NCBI RefSeq assembly: GCF_012911935.1
Contig: NZ_JAAXLA010000075.1
Coordinates: 1-34,632, forward strand
From: Pseudonocardia acidicola
GTDB lineage: Bacteria; Actinomycetota; Actinomycetes; Mycobacteriales; Pseudonocardiaceae
Direction of reading: 5' to 3'
Length of the DNA: 34,632 bases
The translations under genes were made by a program, and so were the position numbers. Numbering within the stretch: position 1 is the first letter of the stretch; every line of letters begins with the position of its first letter. Below the pieces are notes generated by a model. It made no database searches and had not been told where the DNA came from. It saw only the letters and a list, made by a program, of their open reading frames with translations. Positions 31,373-34,632 of this stretch are shown here, one piece after another.

Positions 31373-32305
31373 TCAGGTCGCGGCCGGCTCCGCCGGCGCA
31401 TCGGGCGACCGGCGTGCCGTGTGCGGCACCGGGCACCCCGTCGGGAACGTCCCCAGCCGGGAGACGTCGAACCCGTTCGGATAGCTGCGGATGCTCGGCA
31501 TGTCCCGGGCCATCTTCATCTCCGCCCGCGGCTTCATCAGCCGCACGACCTTCCCGCGCAGCATGAGCGCCGCCCGGGACGCCATCTCCACGGGCTTGGG
31601 CGGCGCCGGGTAGCGCAGGGCGTCGCGCAGCGGTGCGTCCATCAGCGCGTAGGAGAACGTCTTCACGAGCCCCTTCGGCGCCAGATGGTTGGGCGGGAAC
31701 GTCGTCATGAGCTCCAGGGTGGAGTCGGCGACGGCCCGGGCGCCGTCGTCGTAGCCGAAGTGCTCGGCCTCGTAGCGGTCCAGGTGCTCGGTGAACTCCT
31801 GGTACGTGGCCGGGATCTCGGTGATCCCCATGTGCCGGCCCAGCTCGCGGTAGTAGTTCGCGCTCGCGACCTTCTCCCGCTCGGTGAACGGCCGCCAGCC
31901 GTAGTCGTCCATCCACCGGATCGGCACCACCACGAACGTGCAGAGCACGTAGCGCAGGTCGTCCTGCGTGATCGGGTAGCTGCGGTGCATCTGGTTCATC
32001 CGCCGGATGGCCGCACGCCCGGTCTCGTGGCCGAACCCGTACTCCAGCACCGTCTCCAGGATCAGCGCGGTGTCGTCGTAGCGCTTCTGCACCCGCTGCG
32101 TGAACTCCCCGGTCTCCGCCAGCAGCCGCCCGATGCTCGGCACGGCGTAGGTACGGAACAACGCGAAGCTCAGCGACTGGTTCATGTCCCACGGGAACTC
32201 GTGGCCGGACATGATCCGGTAGATCTCGACGTAGTCGGTCTCCGTATCCAACCGCTCGATCTTCCGCAGCCAGTCGAAACGGTCCCTGCGATCCAGGCTG
32301 AGCAT
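31373..32305 (-). CDS. MpaB/DUF2236-family oxygenase
   Basis: This 310-aa protein fits the DUF2236 family (PF09995), which includes the fungal MpaB oxygenase and is related to latex-clearing rubber oxygenases; characterised relatives bind haem b and cleave C=C bonds. Visible are the helical core, the segment FGHETGRAAIRRMNQMHRSY with H107 as a likely haem ligand, and the conserved VLCTFVVVPIRWMDDYGWRP. There is no signal peptide, so it should act in the cytoplasm or at the membrane. The ATG is 12 bp after the R2lox stop with only a weak ribosome site, so coupling to R2lox is likely. It is the last gene of its operon. The substrate is unknown. Confidence 0.75.
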   Translation of the reverse strand: MLSLDRRDRFDWLRKIERLDTETDYVEIYRIMSGHEFPWDMNQSLSFALFRTYAVPSIGRLLAETGEFTQRVQKRYDDTALILETVLEYGFGHETGRAAIRRMNQMHRSYPITQDDLRYVLCTFVVVPIRWMDDYGWRPFTEREKVASANYYRELGRHMGITEIPATYQEFTEHLDRYEAEHFGYDDGARAVADSTLELMTTFPPNHLAPKGLVKTFSYALMDAPLRDALRYPAPPKPVEMASRAALMLRGKVVRLMKPRAEMKMARDMPSIRSYPNGFDVSRLGTFPTGCPVPHTARRSPDAPAEPAAT

Positions 32306-32317
32306 GGCGTCGCCCGG

Positions 32318-33310
32318 CTAGCTCGCCGCGGCGAGGAGCTGCTCCTGGTCCTCGGCGTGGAACTTCTCCTCGAGCAGCTCCGGCGACGCATCGACGTCGA
32401 TGTCGAGCAGGTTCGCCCCGCGCGCCGACTCGATGGCACCGAGCCGGCGGCCCAGCTTGTCCATCGCGTACTCGGCCATCTCGGAGACGTCCACCGCGAA
32501 CGGCGGGTCCTGGCCCTCGTACTTGTCGAACGTCGCGGTGACGACGCCCATCGAGGGGACGATGAGCTCCTGCATCCGCTCGTCCACGACGTCCCACATG
32601 GCGTCGTCGGCGGCGACGTGGCGGCGGCAGGTGAACGTGCCCCACGCCATGTGACGGCGCTCGTCGTCACCGATGTGCTTGATGAGCTTCTGGATGCCGG
32701 GGAGGATCCCGCGGCTGGTGCAGACCTTCGACCAGGCGAAGTAGCCGGTCAGCGCCAGCGTGCCCTCCACGATGTGGTTGTAGGTCACCGACGCGCGGAT
32801 CTGGTTGCGTGGCGACGGGTCGTTCGCCAGCGCGTACAGGCTGTCCGGCAGCTGCTTGGTGAAGATCTCCATGTAGCCGTCGTTGAACTCGATGAACTCG
32901 TGCAGGTCACCGGTCATGCCCACCGCGTCGAAGAAGCGGCGGAAGCCCATCGTGTGCTTGGCCTCTTCGTACACGAACTGGGTCAGGTACATCTCGTCGG
33001 CGAGCCGGCCCTCCGCCGCCATCGCGGCGACGAACGGCTGCAGGTCCTGGGTCACCGACTCCTCGCCGGCCAGGAACTGCGCGGCGAGCGCGCAGGTCCA
33101 CCAGCGCTCGTCGTCGGTCATGTTCGCGAAGTCCTCGGCGTCCTGGGAGAAGTCGATGTCGCCCGGGTTCCACTGCCGTCCGTTGCCCTTGCCGAACAGC
33201 CGCATCGGGAACGAATCGAAGTTGATCCCGCCCTGGCTCAGGCTCGCGAAACCCTCGCGCTTGCCGTGCTCGATACTGCGCTTACCGCTGTTCGTCACCG
33301 TGGTGGTCAT
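32318..33310 (-). CDS. R2-like ligand-binding oxidase (R2lox)
   Basis: This 330-aa ferritin-like protein matches R2lox, typified by M. tuberculosis Rv0233, which holds a Mn/Fe cofactor and a long-chain fatty-acid ligand; it is not a working ribonucleotide reductase subunit. The metal ligands are all present: E83 (AGEESV), E116 and H119 (EEAKH), E182 (VEG), E217 and H220 (DDERRH), at a constant +15 offset from Rv0233 as I recall it. V86 and Y177, the pair that forms the ether cross-link, are also conserved. The C-terminal LEEKFHAED is typical. The ATG has AAGGAGG 7 nt upstream. It lies between an alcohol dehydrogenase and an MpaB-family oxygenase. The natural reaction is unknown for the family. 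Confidence 0.92.
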   Translation of the reverse strand: MTTTVTNSGKRSIEHGKREGFASLSQGGINFDSFPMRLFGKGNGRQWNPGDIDFSQDAEDFANMTDDERWWTCALAAQFLAGEESVTQDLQPFVAAMAAEGRLADEMYLTQFVYEEAKHTMGFRRFFDAVGMTGDLHEFIEFNDGYMEIFTKQLPDSLYALANDPSPRNQIRASVTYNHIVEGTLALTGYFAWSKVCTSRGILPGIQKLIKHIGDDERRHMAWGTFTCRRHVAADDAMWDVVDERMQELIVPSMGVVTATFDKYEGQDPPFAVDVSEMAEYAMDKLGRRLGAIESARGANLLDIDVDASPELLEEKFHAEDQEQLLAAAS

Positions 33311-33337
33311 CGCTCGGCCTCCTTGCCGTCAGGGTCG

Positions 33338-34444
33338 TCAGTACCGGATGAGGCCGCGGATGTTGCGACCGTCACGCATGTCCTGGTAGCCGGTGTTGAT
33401 CTCTTCGAGGGAGTACTCGCGGGTGATCAGCTCCTCCAGCTTGAGCTGGCCCAGGTTGTGCATCTCCAGCAGCCGCGGCACGTCGTGCTGGCCGTTCGAG
33501 CTGCCGAAGAGCGCGCCGCGGATCTGCTTCTCGTAGAGCGTGAGCTCCAGCAGCGACAGCGACGCGGTGTCCTCGTCGGGGTGGCCCAGCGCCGTGACGA
33601 CGACCCGGCCCTTCTTCCCGACCAGCTGCAGCGCGGGCTGCAGGTAGCTGCCCTCCGCGACGCCGGTGGTCAGGATGGCGGCGTCGGCGAGCTGGCCGCG
33701 GGTGAGCGAGCTGACCGTCTCCCAGGCCTCGTCCATGTTCGTGGCGACGTGGGTGGCACCCAGCTCGAGCGCCTTCTCGCGCTTGAACTCCACCGGGTCG
33801 ACGGCGACGACGTAACGGCAGCCCGCCACCCGCGCACCCTGCACGGCGTTCGCCCCGATGCCGCCGACCCCGACCACGACCGCGGTGTCGCCCGCGCGCA
33901 GCTCGGCGGTCCGGACCGCGGACCCGAACCCGGTGGTGACGCCGCAGCCGACGAGCGCCGCCAGGTGCAGCGGGAACCCCTCGTCGATCTTCACGACGGA
34001 CTTCACCGGCACCACGGTGTGCTTGGCGAACGTGCCCAGCAGGCACATCTGGCCGACGTCCTCGCCGCGGGCGTGGAAGCGGTAGGTGCCGTCGAGCTGC
34101 GGGCCGAGCGTGGCGCCGGCGCCGTCGTCGCACAGGCTGGTGTACCCGCGTGCGCAGTACGAGCAGCGCCCGCAGCTGGGCAGGAAGGTCATCACGACCG
34201 GGTCGCCGACGGCCACCTCGGTCACGCCCGCACCGACCTCGATGATGCGGCCGGCGCCCTCGTGGCCGCCGATCATCGGGAACGGAACCGGCAGGTCGCC
34301 GGTCACCAGATGCTCGTCGGAGTGGCACAGCCCGCTCGCGGCGAGCTCGACCATCACCTCACCCGGGCCTGGCGGGTCGAGCTCGACCTCCTCGACCTCC
34401 CATTTGCCGCCCGTCTCCCAGAGCACCGCTGCCGTGGTCTTCAT
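33338..34444 (-). CDS. NDMA-dependent-type zinc alcohol dehydrogenase
   Basis: This 368-aa medium-chain dehydrogenase oxidises alcohols (or aldehydes) with a nicotinamide cofactor; close actinobacterial relatives hold NAD tightly and use an electron acceptor such as NDMA in assays. Catalytic zinc ligands are C40 (GLCHSDEH), H61-E62 (GGHEGAG) and probably the Cys of LVGCGVTTG. Structural zinc ligands are C91, C94, C97 and C105. The Rossmann motif GVGGIGANAVQGA follows. No clear ribosome site lies before the ATG (34442-34444), so the mRNA may be leaderless; a weak -10 (CATGCT) sits 8 nt upstream. It is the first gene of the operon, with R2lox 27 bp downstream. Confidence 0.9.
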   Translation of the reverse strand: MKTTAAVLWETGGKWEVEEVELDPPGPGEVMVELAASGLCHSDEHLVTGDLPVPFPMIGGHEGAGRIIEVGAGVTEVAVGDPVVMTFLPSCGRCSYCARGYTSLCDDGAGATLGPQLDGTYRFHARGEDVGQMCLLGTFAKHTVVPVKSVVKIDEGFPLHLAALVGCGVTTGFGSAVRTAELRAGDTAVVVGVGGIGANAVQGARVAGCRYVVAVDPVEFKREKALELGATHVATNMDEAWETVSSLTRGQLADAAILTTGVAEGSYLQPALQLVGKKGRVVVTALGHPDEDTASLSLLELTLYEKQIRGALFGSSNGQHDVPRLLEMHNLGQLKLEELITREYSLEEINTGYQDMRDGRNIRGLIRY

Positions 34445-34536
34445 AGTGGGTCAGCATGACGTGGATCACCGGCCCGATGCACCGGCCCACCCGCGCCGGG
34501 GATGGCCCACAAGTGCCAGACCACCCGTCCGAGCGA

Positions 34537-34606
34537 CACCCCGGATGCCATCGGGGTGGCTTTGCCGTCGCCCAACGCGAGCAAAGCCGCCCCGTTGGCA
34601 CGGGGC
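34537..34606. repeat. Three adjacent inverted repeats upstream of the ADH gene
   Basis: Repeat 1: CACCCCG (34537-34543) with CGGGGTG (34552-34558), extendable inward as GATG/CATC with one bulged base. Repeat 2: GGCTTTGC (34558-34565) with GCAAAGCC (34581-34588), spacer 15. Repeat 3: GCCCCG (34589-34594) with CGGGGC (34601-34606). They sit end to end in non-coding DNA. They may be terminators of a gene beyond the window or operators for the ADH operon. Confidence 0.55.
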
Positions 34607-34610
34607 GTGC

Positions 34611-34632
34611 GGGGTCAGGCGGGGGTCAGGCG
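34611..34632. repeat. Tandem 11-bp repeat at the window edge
   Basis: GGGGTCAGGCG occurs twice in direct succession (34611-34621 and 34622-34632). The array is cut by the window end, so the copy number is unknown and it could belong to a coding region outside. Confidence 0.5.

Noticed and set aside
32318..33310. Ribonucleotide reductase small subunit (nrdB/nrdF)
   Set aside because: Metal ligands and the Val-Tyr cross-link pair match R2lox, and there is no large-subunit gene nearby.
31352..34459. Plus-strand open frame of about 1035 codons antisense to the ADH-R2lox-MpaB operon
   Set aside because: Low-complexity shadow of three well-supported genes on the minus strand.

Overview
The window is GC-rich actinobacterial DNA. 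RpoB and RpoC of actinobacterial length (1171 and 1300 aa), a complete mce lipid-import operon and an NDMA-dependent-type alcohol dehydrogenase point to a mycolata or Pseudonocardiaceae relative. Pseudonocardia is my best guess; this rests on recall of family features, not on a search.

Layout, left to right. (1) 3-1052 (+): 3' part of a Baeyer-Villiger-type flavin monooxygenase, cut by the window edge. (2) 1192-8658 (-): rpoB then rpoC, ended by a perfect 19-bp hairpin and driven by a long-leader promoter near 8904-8932. (3) 9359-12000 (+): a cyclase-family hydrolase and an acyl-CoA ligase, two genes on the opposite strand that separate rpoBC from rplJL. (4) 12091-13170 (-): rplJ and rplL behind an L10-type autoregulatory leader with an attenuator-like hairpin. 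(5) 13470-24846 (-): an 11.4-kb mce operon in the order mceG-yrbEA-yrbEB-mceA-B-C-D-E-F-mas1-mas2, with overlapping or nearly touching genes through most of its length. (6) 25039-26313 (-): a PucR/CdaR-type regulator. (7) 26352-31098 (-): acyl-CoA ligase, DUF3556-like membrane protein and phytoene-desaturase-like FAD enzyme, under a promoter overlapped by a 27-bp perfect inverted repeat. (8) 31373-34444 (-): Zn alcohol dehydrogenase, R2-like ligand-binding oxidase (R2lox) and MpaB/DUF2236-family oxygenase, ended by a 17-bp hairpin.

How they may work together. The core is a transcription/translation block (rpoBC, rplJL). Around it lie genes for lipid uptake and oxidation. The Mce machine (ATPase, two permeases, six MCE proteins, two accessory membrane proteins) would bring a hydrophobic substrate through the envelope. 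Acyl-CoA ligases would activate acids. The ADH-R2lox-MpaB operon joins a Mn/Fe-type oxidase of unknown natural substrate to a probable haem oxygenase and an alcohol dehydrogenase. This oxidation module, with its neighbouring ligase-DUF3556-FAD operon, is the part most likely to be an undescribed pathway. The link between import and oxidation is inferred from proximity and orientation only.

I see no tRNA, rRNA, CRISPR array, insertion sequence or phage gene.
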